Positions 8,868 to 18,500 of a stretch of DNA of 64,000 nt are shown here, piece by piece. The notes beneath the pieces were generated by a model. That model did not search any database, had not been told where the DNA came from, and saw only the letters and a list, made by a program, of their open reading frames with translations. The stretch spans positions 93,207 to 157,206 of the forward strand of contig JADJZU010000007.1 in assembly GCA_016715625.1 (NCBI GenBank), written 5' to 3'. This DNA is from Bacteroidota bacterium (GTDB lineage Bacteria; Bacteroidota; Bacteroidia; Chitinophagales; LD1). The stretch's first letter is position 1. Every line of letters begins with the position of its first letter. The translations under genes and the position numbers were made by a program.

Positions 8868-10439
8868 ATGATAAATAAACTTAGAAGACACAAAAAAACC
8901 TTAGCCATCGCATTGGCAGTATTGCAGCTGATTCCTGTTTTCATGCCGCTAAACACATATGCGCTTACCGGTGGTCCATCGGTGCCTGAGGTGCAGCAGT
9001 TTAGTCCGGCAGAGAACACTGAGATGGTTAATCTTTTTACCGGTGATTTCAGCTATCAGATTCCGCTGATGGATGTGGGCGGCTATCCTCTTACACTCAG
9101 TTACAGCAGCAATGTGGGCATGGAAAGTGAGGCAAGTATGGTAGGCCTTGGCTGGAACATAAACACCGGAAGTATTTCGCGCGATGTGCGTGGCTTGCCC
9201 GATGATTTGTGTGGTGATGCTATACAAGTAACCAAGTCGGCTCTGCCTAAAGTAAGTACTTCATTTGGTGCGGCTTTCGACATGGAGTTTACTGGTTTTG
9301 AAGCGAGTGATGTAGCAGAAGGGGCAACCGAAGCGGCAGCTGATGGAGACATTAGTGTTGGCGCATCATCAAAATTTGAGTTGGAGTATAGTAACTACGA
9401 AGGATGGAGCGCGGGGCTTTCGAACGGGTTAAAACTGAAAGGCAGTAATAGCAGTGGTTTTAAAACGGAAGGAGCATTGGGAGTAGGGTTTGCATCCAAC
9501 AGTAGTAAAGGATCTACCATCAATACTTCAGCAAGCATTGGTTTTGAAAAAGACATAGCTGACCACCAAACATTAAACGGAGGTATTGGTTATGCGCTGG
9601 CTGTGGACTCACGCACAGGTATTAAGAAAAACAGTTTTAGTGCTGAGATTGGGTACAAGAACAGAAGTTTGTTTGGCCGCAACGGCACCTTTATGATGAA
9701 TGATGTAGGAATTAAGAACGGCAAATTTTCGGGCGGAGGTAATTTTAGCATAGGTTACAGTTCGCCCAGTATGAATCCTACTATTGACTGGCCTATGTTT
9801 GAAGACGGCTTTGGCGGACAGTTTAAACTGGGAGCCGAGCTGGGAGGAGTGGTTACACTTTCGGGCGAAGCTGAGTTTTCATACTCCAGTTCACGCTATG
9901 CAAAAAACTACGATGAGTTGCCGGCTTTTGGATACATATATGCACACAAAGGCCGCAATGGGCGAGAAGTGATGGACGTGCAACGAGATAAGGGTGGCTC
10001 GTTCAGCAAAGAAATACCTAACCTGCCCATGGCACAGTTTGCACACGACCTTTATAATGTAAATGTGCAGGGCATTCAATCTTCGTTTCGCCCTTTCAGA
10101 GGCGATGCAGGCACCTTGTATGACCCGGCCGCAAGTTCAACTTGCGTGAAAGGAGAACTTGGCGGAGATGCCGGCCCCGGTGATTTGGTAAAAGTGGGAG
10201 TAAATATTAAAGTGCCCATTAAATACGGGCAGTCAAATAAATGGCAGGAAGGGAATGCATTCAATAGTTTAAGTTTTAAAGAACAGGTGGACGGCAATCC
10301 CTTATACGAACCGGTATATTTCAAAGCATGGGCGAGGCTACCGCTATGGCTAACGATACTTTGTTTAATACCATTCGAGGCTTTTCTGCTGTGGCTCCAT
10401 CGGTGGACGAACATGGCAATACCAGTATTCAACTCTTAA
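8868..10439 (+). CDS. SpvB/RHS N-terminal half, fragment 1 of 5
   Basis: 523-residue frame with the true start and signal peptide (hydrophobic stretch LAIALAVLQLIPVFMPL, then YALTGG). Residues about 40-110 carry the conserved entry block, and 120-520 are a Gly/Ser-rich beta region. Real coding ends at about residue 487 (EPVYFKA). The remaining residues are out of frame. ATG at 8868 lies 1 bp after the previous stop. Confidence 0.75.
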   Translation: MINKLRRHKKTLAIALAVLQLIPVFMPLNTYALTGGPSVPEVQQFSPAENTEMVNLFTGDFSYQIPLMDVGGYPLTLSYSSNVGMESEASMVGLGWNINTGSISRDVRGLPDDLCGDAIQVTKSALPKVSTSFGAAFDMEFTGFEASDVAEGATEAAADGDISVGASSKFELEYSNYEGWSAGLSNGLKLKGSNSSGFKTEGALGVGFASNSSKGSTINTSASIGFEKDIADHQTLNGGIGYALAVDSRTGIKKNSFSAEIGYKNRSLFGRNGTFMMNDVGIKNGKFSGGGNFSIGYSSPSMNPTIDWPMFEDGFGGQFKLGAELGGVVTLSGEAEFSYSSSRYAKNYDELPAFGYIYAHKGRNGREVMDVQRDKGGSFSKEIPNLPMAQFAHDLYNVNVQGIQSSFRPFRGDAGTLYDPAASSTCVKGELGGDAGPGDLVKVGVNIKVPIKYGQSNKWQEGNAFNSLSFKEQVDGNPLYEPVYFKAWARLPLWLTILCLIPFEAFLLWLHRWTNMAIPVFNS

Positions 10440-11065
10440 AAGGTAATGGAACGTATGCCGGTGGGTATGGACAGAGTTACATTCGAAAGAACCGCGAGTT
10501 TCGTCAGAATAATTTTCAATGGTTAACAGCAATGGAAGCATCGCAAATGGGGTTTTCGAAACAAATCATAATCCATCCCATCAATAGTTTCCAAAGCGTA
10601 TCTAACCTTACCACATACCAAAACAGTATTTCAAAAAGCAACAGAGTAAAGTATGCATCATCCGGCAAGCATATTTCTGAAGTAACCGTAACCCGAACCG
10701 ATGGCACCCGTTTTGTGTTCGGCATTCCGGCTTACAATAATCATATTACTGATGTAAGTTTTAATATAAGTGGTGAAGAGAAAGACAGCATCGGTTTAGT
10801 GAACTATACTCCACGTCAAGACAACACTCCTCAAAACAACCGGGGTAGAAACCACAAGTATGAAAGAGAACGAGTGCCCGCCCACCCTTATGCCTGGCTA
10901 CTTACCGATATGCTTAGTGCCGACTATGTTGATTTGACAGGCAATGGTCCCTCGTCCGATGATTTGGGTACCTATACCAAATTCAATTATACGCGTAGCA
11001 ACGATCAATACTTTTGGCGCGTTCCGGTTCAAAAAGGACAAAGCTATTTTCAAGGAAGGCGCTAA
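10328..11065 (+). CDS. SpvB/RHS N-terminal half, fragment 2 of 5
   Basis: Continues EPVYFKA as MGEATAMANDTLFNTIRGFS after a missing A at about 10328. It contains the conserved stretch on reading properties from a named example (VTVTRTDGTRFVFGIPAYN) and HPYAWLLTDMLSADYVDLTG, both typical of this family. Coding sense ends at WRVP near 11027. Confidence 0.65.
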   Translation: MGEATAMANDTLFNTIRGFSAVAPSVDEHGNTSIQLLKGNGTYAGGYGQSYIRKNREFRQNNFQWLTAMEASQMGFSKQIIIHPINSFQSVSNLTTYQNSISKSNRVKYASSGKHISEVTVTRTDGTRFVFGIPAYNNHITDVSFNISGEEKDSIGLVNYTPRQDNTPQNNRGRNHKYERERVPAHPYAWLLTDMLSADYVDLTGNGPSSDDLGTYTKFNYTRSNDQYFWRVPVQKGQSYFQGRR

Positions 11066-13166
11066 AACTGACCATGAGGACAATATGGCCAGCTATAGTT
11101 ACGGCTCAAAAGAACTATGGTATATACATAGCATTGAAACAAAGAATTACGTGGCCGAATTTACTTACAGCGATCGCGAAGATGCAGTAGGCTCGCAGGG
11201 TGAAGATGGAGGGGTTAGTGCATACCCCAACCAGCGCATGAAAAAGCTTGATAAGATTGAATTATACACTAGGGCATCTCGCTTACAGGACAATGCAGTG
11301 CCTATTAAAACAGTACACTTTGTTTACGACTACTCACTTTGCGGAAAAGTGCCCAACAACATCAGTGGTGGAGGAAAGCTGACTTTGAAGAGGATTTGGT
11401 TTCAGTACGGCAGCAGCGAAAAAGGAAGCCGTAACCCTTACCTGTTTTCTTACTCATCATTCAATCCTGATTATCATCGTAAGAAATTAGACCGTTGGGG
11501 AAATTACATAGACGGTGGCGATGGTGATGAAGGGGCAGGAACCTATGCAGCTCTTGCTAAGGAAGATGCCGACAGATTTTCTTCTGCCTGGTTACTCAAT
11601 CGTATTACTGTGCCAACCGGTTCAATAATAAATGTAGAGTACGAAAGTAATGATTATGGGTATGTGCAAAACAAAAGGGCAATGGAGTTCAGGCCCATTG
11701 CAGGCTTTACTGATGCTGCCGGAAAAGAGGAAGTGCTCACCGGTGATGCAGCACAGGATATTTTATATACTTCTGATAATAAGGTAAAGAACTACCTGCA
11801 GTTTAAACTGAAGCAGCCTGTAACAACACATGAAGAAGTCCGGGCCTATGTACAGGATGTGCAGGAGTTGTACTTTGCCATGAATGTGCGCTTGAGCAAG
11901 CCATCTGAGAACGGTTTAGAGAAGATAGAAGGATTTATACCAGTTAATCTGCGCACAGCCGGTGTAGATTTTGGTAAATGCAACGATGGCCGGCACGGCT
12001 GGCTGCGCTTGCCGCAAATGCACGATGGCGATGAAATGCGCGATATGAATACTCCTGCCAACGATATGGATTACAGAGATGGCGTACACCCAATATCAAA
12101 AGCAGCCTGGGAAAGCATCCGCGATAAATACATGCATTTGGTTTACAACCGGCCCCTGAACGACCACAGTGTTGAAGCCATTGGTATTGCCATAGAAAAC
12201 TGCTTTGCCACCATGGGTGAAATGTTTGAGCAAGCCAACCGCTATCTGCGCAGAGGCGGCCATGCCAATAAGATAAAACTGAAGGGAGCAAAAATCCGTT
12301 TGCAATCGCCTGACCTGGTGAAGTTTGGCGGTGGGGCACGTGTGAAGAGAATTACCATTAGCGATGAATGGGGAAACATGATACAAGACCCTTCTCTTAA
12401 CTTTAGCTGCGGGAAAGAATACAAATACAGTATAGATGAAATACTACCCGGCAGAATCAGAAAAATAAGCAGCGGTGTGGCACAGTACGAGCCTGCATCG
12501 GGCAATGAAGAAAATCCGTTTATTGAACCATATCGGTATGCTTTGGAGCAACCCCTGTCGGTGGACTACAATTTGTATCAAACGGGCCCGCTGGGTCAAA
12601 TTTACTTTCCCGCACCGGTCATAGGTTATAGTAGAGTAACGGTAAAAGACTACCAACCTGAAGGCGCACCGGCTACAGGATTTGCGGTGAATGAGTTTTA
12701 CACTGCTAAAGATTTCCCTACCATAGTTAACAGTACAAGACTGAATGTTAGAACGCGCGAAATTCAGGTGCCGCCATTTTACAGCGAAGAACATCTGAAC
12801 GCCACACAGGGCTTTACTGTGGAGCTAAACGATATGCACGGAAGGCAAAAGGCAGTTTACAGCTATGCTCCATCAAGCGAAAATCCAATTTCCGGCACGT
12901 TGTACAAGTACAAAACCAGTTACCACAATTCATCGCAACTCAACAACACAGTGCAAACCATTCATCCTTTGACCGGTGAAGTTAAAGAAGAGGAGGTTGG
13001 TGTAGACTTTGAGTTTTTCTCTGATGCGCTCGAAAACCAGCAGCATGTAATGGTTCCCGAAGCAGGAATTAACCTCGACATAAGCATACGCGGGCCGGTT
13101 CCGGTTATCATTCCAACCGTCTACCCTGGCTATACACATTCTTACGGACGGCTGCGAATGGCATAA
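10944..13166 (+). CDS. SpvB/RHS N-terminal half, fragment 3 of 5
   Basis: True coding starts at about 11028 (FKKDKAIFKEGAKTD); the first 28 or so residues are out of frame. It carries family blocks ELWYIHSIETKNYVAEF, DRWGNYIDGG and WLLNRITVPTGSIINVEYE. It ends at an in-frame TAA at 13164-13166, with the same frame reopening directly after it. Confidence 0.7.
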   Translation: MVPRPMIWVPIPNSIIRVATINTFGAFRFKKDKAIFKEGAKTDHEDNMASYSYGSKELWYIHSIETKNYVAEFTYSDREDAVGSQGEDGGVSAYPNQRMKKLDKIELYTRASRLQDNAVPIKTVHFVYDYSLCGKVPNNISGGGKLTLKRIWFQYGSSEKGSRNPYLFSYSSFNPDYHRKKLDRWGNYIDGGDGDEGAGTYAALAKEDADRFSSAWLLNRITVPTGSIINVEYESNDYGYVQNKRAMEFRPIAGFTDAAGKEEVLTGDAAQDILYTSDNKVKNYLQFKLKQPVTTHEEVRAYVQDVQELYFAMNVRLSKPSENGLEKIEGFIPVNLRTAGVDFGKCNDGRHGWLRLPQMHDGDEMRDMNTPANDMDYRDGVHPISKAAWESIRDKYMHLVYNRPLNDHSVEAIGIAIENCFATMGEMFEQANRYLRRGGHANKIKLKGAKIRLQSPDLVKFGGGARVKRITISDEWGNMIQDPSLNFSCGKEYKYSIDEILPGRIRKISSGVAQYEPASGNEENPFIEPYRYALEQPLSVDYNLYQTGPLGQIYFPAPVIGYSRVTVKDYQPEGAPATGFAVNEFYTAKDFPTIVNSTRLNVRTREIQVPPFYSEEHLNATQGFTVELNDMHGRQKAVYSYAPSSENPISGTLYKYKTSYHNSSQLNNTVQTIHPLTGEVKEEEVGVDFEFFSDALENQQHVMVPEAGINLDISIRGPVPVIIPTVYPGYTHSYGRLRMA

Positions 13167-13175
13167 TTCAACAAA

Positions 13176-14993
13176 GTGATTTACCGCTGCGGGCTTTTAG
13201 AAGAAACTATCGCTTTTGATAATGGTGCACAGATAAGCACCCACAATTTACTCCGCGACCGCGAAAGTGGCGAAGTGGTGTTGCAGGATGTGGAAAATGA
13301 ATTTGGTGATAAACAATACAACCTTACCTATCCGGCACGGTGGTTAGCTGCCAACAGCGGAATGAATGGCGCTTACAGAAATACAGGCGTGCAATTCAAC
13401 CAGCAGAATGTAGCAGCAGGAACTGTAACGCTTGCCAATGCTGATAAATATTTCCGGCAGGGCGATGAAGTGGTTTGCATTTCGCGCGATGCAGGCATTC
13501 CACGCTCAACCGATGGCACCACATACGGAAGCACGGATACATTTACTACGGCTTGGATAATGAATGTGGACGAAGGCCAGTATGTGCGCCTAATTGACCG
13601 TGCCGGAAACAAATTGAGAGATGGCCGTTACGACATCCGCGTCATGCGTTCCGGTTATCGCAACATCATTAATATGCCAACCGGCAAGTTTAGTTTAACG
13701 GCTTCACCGGTTTCCGGCAACAGATTAGTTGTTCCTGAAAATAATGTGCTGAGTGCCGAAGCCACCGAGTTCAGTAACCACTGGCAAATCTATGGTTTGT
13801 TTGAGTCGGCACCTCCGGTGTATAGTTGCAGTTGTTCGCACAATCAAATTACCAAGCGCAATGCGGTTGACTTACTGGGCGAATTAGTAAGCAAACTGCT
13901 AACCAGTGGCGATTACAAACGAAGAGGCATTAATTTAAACAGTGTCTATAGTGCTGGTGTAGCAATGTTCAGCGGTCGTTTCAGTGGTTCCATTGTTTAC
14001 AACGGTAGTTTGAGTGGAAGCATGAACAGAGGCACAGTAGTTGGTTATAATTCAACTAATCCCGAACAGCAATGCGAACTGGATGTACGCATGCAGGATG
14101 GCACAACCTTTTTCCCTGACAGCGTCCTTACATTTACCATTGACAGCCGCAGCTTTGATGATGGTGATGGCGACTGCAATGATATTTACACAGCTACCGG
14201 CACAATAACCTACTTAGGCGCTCCGGTTGTTTCGCAAAGTTTGACCAGTGGTATCACACGTCCCCGCTTAACCGCGCGTGTAACCATCACTTCTTGTGTT
14301 CCATTGGCTAATTGCCAAACTGCTCCTTCAGGAAGAGGTGAAGTCCGTTGCCTCGCCAGCGGCCGAACAACTATCAATCCTTTTGTGAGTGGTGTGTTGG
14401 GCAACTGGAGGCCACTCAAGAGTTGGGTATTTGCTACCACACTTAACCACGAAGAACATCTGCGCAACAGCGGCACTTACAGCAACTTCAGTAATTTCTT
14501 TACCAACAATTTTCCATTGCGCATAGCCTCCGGAGTAGCTTCTTCCAACTGGAAAGAAAAGTCTATGCTTACCGTTGCGGATGTTTTCGGAAGAGCCATT
14601 GAGAGTAAAGATGCGCTAGGGAATTACAGGGCGGAGTTATACGGTTATGGCTTCTCGCTGCCAATAGCCACCGCTAGCAATGCCCAACATGGCGAAATTG
14701 CTTTCGATGGTTTTGAAGATTACAATTTCAGAAATCAGCCGAGCAACCCTTTCAATAGCTGTCCTTTACCTGCACACTTTAAACCTACAGAGTTTGAAGC
14801 CTGCGATGCCACCGTTAGCCACACCGGCATGTATAGTTTGGTAGTGAACACCGGAACATCGGTTACGTGCAAGTATGCAAAGCATTTTGATAGACCAGGG
14901 CCTTGGGTATTTACCAATAGAGCTGTTTACAATGTTGATAGCACAGTTATTATTTCGCCATTCTCTCCCACACCCGACAAAATTTTTTCTTAA
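13176..14993 (+). CDS. SpvB/RHS N-terminal half, fragment 4 of 5
   Basis: Same frame as fragment 3 across the TAA: FNKVIYRCGLLEETIAFDNG follows RMA-stop. GTG at 13176 is only the first possible start codon, not a real one. It holds KSMLTVADVFGRAIESKDALGNY, a usual block near the end of this half, and ends early at the 14979-14982 A-run. Confidence 0.7.
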   Translation: MIYRCGLLEETIAFDNGAQISTHNLLRDRESGEVVLQDVENEFGDKQYNLTYPARWLAANSGMNGAYRNTGVQFNQQNVAAGTVTLANADKYFRQGDEVVCISRDAGIPRSTDGTTYGSTDTFTTAWIMNVDEGQYVRLIDRAGNKLRDGRYDIRVMRSGYRNIINMPTGKFSLTASPVSGNRLVVPENNVLSAEATEFSNHWQIYGLFESAPPVYSCSCSHNQITKRNAVDLLGELVSKLLTSGDYKRRGINLNSVYSAGVAMFSGRFSGSIVYNGSLSGSMNRGTVVGYNSTNPEQQCELDVRMQDGTTFFPDSVLTFTIDSRSFDDGDGDCNDIYTATGTITYLGAPVVSQSLTSGITRPRLTARVTITSCVPLANCQTAPSGRGEVRCLASGRTTINPFVSGVLGNWRPLKSWVFATTLNHEEHLRNSGTYSNFSNFFTNNFPLRIASGVASSNWKEKSMLTVADVFGRAIESKDALGNYRAELYGYGFSLPIATASNAQHGEIAFDGFEDYNFRNQPSNPFNSCPLPAHFKPTEFEACDATVSHTGMYSLVVNTGTSVTCKYAKHFDRPGPWVFTNRAVYNVDSTVIISPFSPTPDKIFS

Positions 14994-15001
14994 GTGTTTG
15001 G

Positions 15002-15541
15002 GTGAAGAAAAACATGCCGGAAAGTTCTTCATCGGGCGGTGGAGGATTGTTACAGCAAATAGCCGGTGATTTACTGCCCACCGGAGGCACTTCATTGCCG
15101 GGAGTGGGAAGTGGAATTCGTTCTGTTCTTCCATCGGCTACTCAGTGCGATGTGGTTGTAACTGCACGCAACAGTGCAGGCACTAGTTATAACATCGGAA
15201 ATTTTAAAGCTGAAGGCAATGCAGTAGATGGCTGGTATCAGGTGAATGGAAAATTCCGTGTGCCGCCCGATGCAGTTTCCATCAATATAGAAATGAAGGC
15301 GCTGAACGGAAAAACATGGTTCGATGATTTGCGAATTCAGCCATTCAATTCGGTAATGAAAACATTTGTGTATCACCCACAAACATTGCGATTGATGGCA
15401 ACGCTGGACGAAAACAACTATGCCACTATGTATGTGTATGACCAGCAGGAACAGTTGGTAGCCACGAAGAAAGAAACAGAAAGCGGAATATTTACCGTGC
15501 AGGAAGCACGCAACGGAACTTCTAAAATCAGCAGACCATGA
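15002..15541 (+). CDS. SpvB/RHS N-terminal half, fragment 5 of 5
   Basis: Coding sense begins upstream of the apparent TTG-type start, at FFLSVWVKKN near 14983. The fragment contains a carbohydrate-module-like beta stretch (KTWFDDLRIQPF) and the terminal block TFVYHPQTLRLMATLDENNY. The stop TGA at 15539-15541 overlaps the ATG of the next gene, which implies translational coupling. Confidence 0.65.
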   Translation: MKKNMPESSSSGGGGLLQQIAGDLLPTGGTSLPGVGSGIRSVLPSATQCDVVVTARNSAGTSYNIGNFKAEGNAVDGWYQVNGKFRVPPDAVSINIEMKALNGKTWFDDLRIQPFNSVMKTFVYHPQTLRLMATLDENNYATMYVYDQQEQLVATKKETESGIFTVQEARNGTSKISRP

Positions 15542-18500
15542 GAAGCAATAATTACATTCTGCTTAGAGGATGCATGAGGATTATGGTCCTGTTGTGCGTG
15601 CTGGCAGTTCATACAAATTTGTTTGCCACGAAGGACGAAAACACTCTGGTATTTCCTGCCGGTTGGTTTAAACCCGCTACCGGAACTGTGTATGATACTA
15701 TCCGTCACACATCGTATTTATCAGCTGTTATTTCTGATTCTACTTCGGGAAGTTTTCGCAGCGATAAGCCAGGAGTGCGCCAGTCTGTTACTACTATTTC
15801 ATTGCTTGTAAGTTCGGAGGCCCCGGCCACAACAAGCTATGATGTAACGCTGAAAGGTTATTGCAAAAAGATTTCGCAAACCGGCTCGCGCGATTCTGTT
15901 CCTTTTTCTTTACAGGTAACCTATAATCCCGCTACAGGCACCAACTACAAGCAGCGTGATGCTATTTCCATTAACAACAGTGTATATGCACTTGTGGTTG
16001 CAACTATCAGTGTAAACGGCATCACTATAACTGACACAGCAGATAATCGTTTCCGTGTAGAGGTGAGCACGGTTGGCGATTTGGTGTATGCTCCACCTTC
16101 AGCAGATTCACTTAGTAAGTCGGCTCCTTTTTTTTACTCTATACGAGAAGATGTGACTGCCCGGAACATCAACTGTGGCTGGTCTCCGCTTCAATGGGCA
16201 GAATATTATGAGTTGGAATATTTGCATGTAGATGATTACAAAGCAGATGGCACACGTAAAGAACGCAGCAGTTTGCGTTATAACTTTCGCACCGATGCCG
16301 TGCGCGTGAGGGTAAATACCAACGAGTATGAACTTCCATTGGTGTTTGAGCAGGGTTATTTAGTAGCGCGGGTGCGTGCGGTTGGGTTTAAGGGTCGCGA
16401 TTTCTCCATTCCTGTTTATTGCAACTGGAGTTTAAACGATGAGGGAACAATTCCTGTCACAGGAAACAGTGTGTTTGAAATTACTGCTGCCAAGGCCCAT
16501 GAGGCCGACCGGCTTAACTGGCAATATATTTCCGGGTTTAATGAAAGCGGCTTGCGCAGCGAAGCGGTTACGTATGCCGATGGCACATCGCGTGCTCGTC
16601 AGCAAGTGGCAGCATCACCGGAAGAAAATAAACTGCTGGTAACAGAAACATTCTATGACCATCAGGGACGAGCCGCCATTACCACATTGCCTGCACCTAT
16701 TAAGCCAAGTGCCTCTACTTTTACTCCACCACCGACTTACAACATGGGTTCTTCCCCTTCAATAGGCGGTCCAACCGGGTTTGCACCAGCGCCACAAAAC
16801 AGAATCAATCAGTTTCAGAATGTTGGCGGCCCGGCCAATTTGAGTGGCACCAATTTCAGCAACACTCTGAACACCGGCTTCTCACTCCCCACAGGTTTCA
16901 GCCCAACCGCACTCAACAACCTGCAACAGTATCTGGGCAATTTTGAACTCAACAATTTCATCAGTCTATTTTGGTATCAATCGCAACATGCGCGCATTGG
17001 TTTTGTGCCACGCTTTAATGTAAATGAAGAAGGCGGAAACATTCTTCGAAATCAGTATGATGTAGATAATGCCTGTGATTCTACTTCAGTGGCGTTCGGC
17101 ACACAAAGCGGTGCAGGGCGTTACTATTCACCTGAAAATCCGGAGCAAAGCCGTTGGCAGGCTTATGTGCCCGATGCGGAAGGTTACCCATATGCACAGG
17201 TAAAATACGCTAACGATGGAACCGGAAAAATTCGCGAAAGCAGTAAACCCGGCTATGCATTCAGAATAGGTGGAGGCAGAACACAAAAATACTTTTACGG
17301 AACGCCTTCGCAGGCAGAGCTTGACCGCTATTTCGGAAACGATGCGGGGCGTTCCTCTTTTTACAAAAAGACTTTGATGATTGACGAGAACGGTCAGGCA
17401 CATGTGAGTATCCATAACTTTAAAGGGAACGTGGTTCTAAGCGCTATGGCGGGAGCCAAGCCTGAAAACCTGGAGGCCATCAGCGGAGTTACCACCGTGA
17501 ACGACACCATTGATTTGATTGGAGAGAACAATGTATTGAATACAGCTGAGAATGCATCGGTAAGCACGAAGCGTTTAGTATTGGCGGCATCAACTGATGT
17601 ACAGTTAAGTTATCGCACCACTACACCCGATTATGCCGGACGCTATTGCAACAGCAACGCATTTTGCTACGACTGCATTTATGATTTGGAAATAGTTGTA
17701 ACCGATGGTTGTGGCGCTGTAAGATATAAGCACCGACAAACCGTTGGCAACTTAGACAACATAAACACCTGTTCCAATTTTGAAGCTACTCCGGCCACTA
17801 ACATTCGCTTAGAGCAGGGCAATTACACCATCATTAAAAAACTGAAAGTTAACGAGGCAAGCGTAGAAGCCTATGTAAATAATTTTACTGAACGATTTAC
17901 CTGCCGGGCTGATACACTGCTGTTTACACCTGATATTGATGCAGCTTGTAATCCCGATTGTATGACCTGCAATTTGGAGAATGATACTGCGGGCTTTTTA
18001 AGAAGAGAGGGTGGTAATGCCGAGATACGTTATATAAAACGCAGAAGTGGAAACAACAGTGCCTGCCAATTGGCCTGTACGCAAAATGGCTTGAGTGAGG
18101 TTGCCATGGCGTTTCAAACTATGTTGAGCGAAGTGAGTCCGGGTGGGCAGTATGCGGAGTATCGCGATACAACTGATGAAACGCTCCGCCCCATAGGTAT
18201 CATAGATCCTTCCAAATTTCCAGTATCGGTTTTAAACGATGCCAACCAGTTGCCGCTACGTAATGCTACCTGGCGCACTCCTGCTTTTAATTATCAAACA
18301 AGAACCGGAGAAACAGCATACGTTGCAATTGATTCAGAAGGATTGCCTGCTCACCGTTCTCCCGCATCGGAAATTGTTACGCGCGATGGAAAGCAGTTTG
18401 TGTTGGTAAAATACCTGAACGATGTAAGTGAATTTATAAGGCTGTGGGAACCGCAGTGGGCGGAAGCATTGGTGATGTATCATCCGGAGTATGAGTATTA

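Larger units (their letters stand above)
8868..15541 (+). pseudogene. SpvB/RHS-family giant protein, N-terminal half of a split toxin-like pair (composite, about 2220 residues, four breaks)
   Basis: Five consecutive open frames read as one protein. The start has a signal peptide followed by a conserved entry block (PEVQQFSPAENTEMVNLFTGDF, abbreviated: P-E-V-Q ... NLFTGDFSYQIPL ... LGWNINTGSISRDVRGLPDD), which is typical of Bacteroidota SpvB/RHS proteins. Breaks: a missing A at about 10328, an extra G at about 11027, an in-frame TAA at 13164-13166, and a missing A in the A-run at 14979-14982. Adding or removing one base restores sense at three of them (for example TPDK-N-FFLSVWVKKN). The end (MYVYDQQEQLVATKKE) is the usual junction before the YD-repeat part, which here is a separate gene overlapping by ATGA at 15538. 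By analogy with TcB/TcC toxins the two products may form one shell. Whether the gene is dead or the sequence is wrong is open. Confidence 0.75.
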
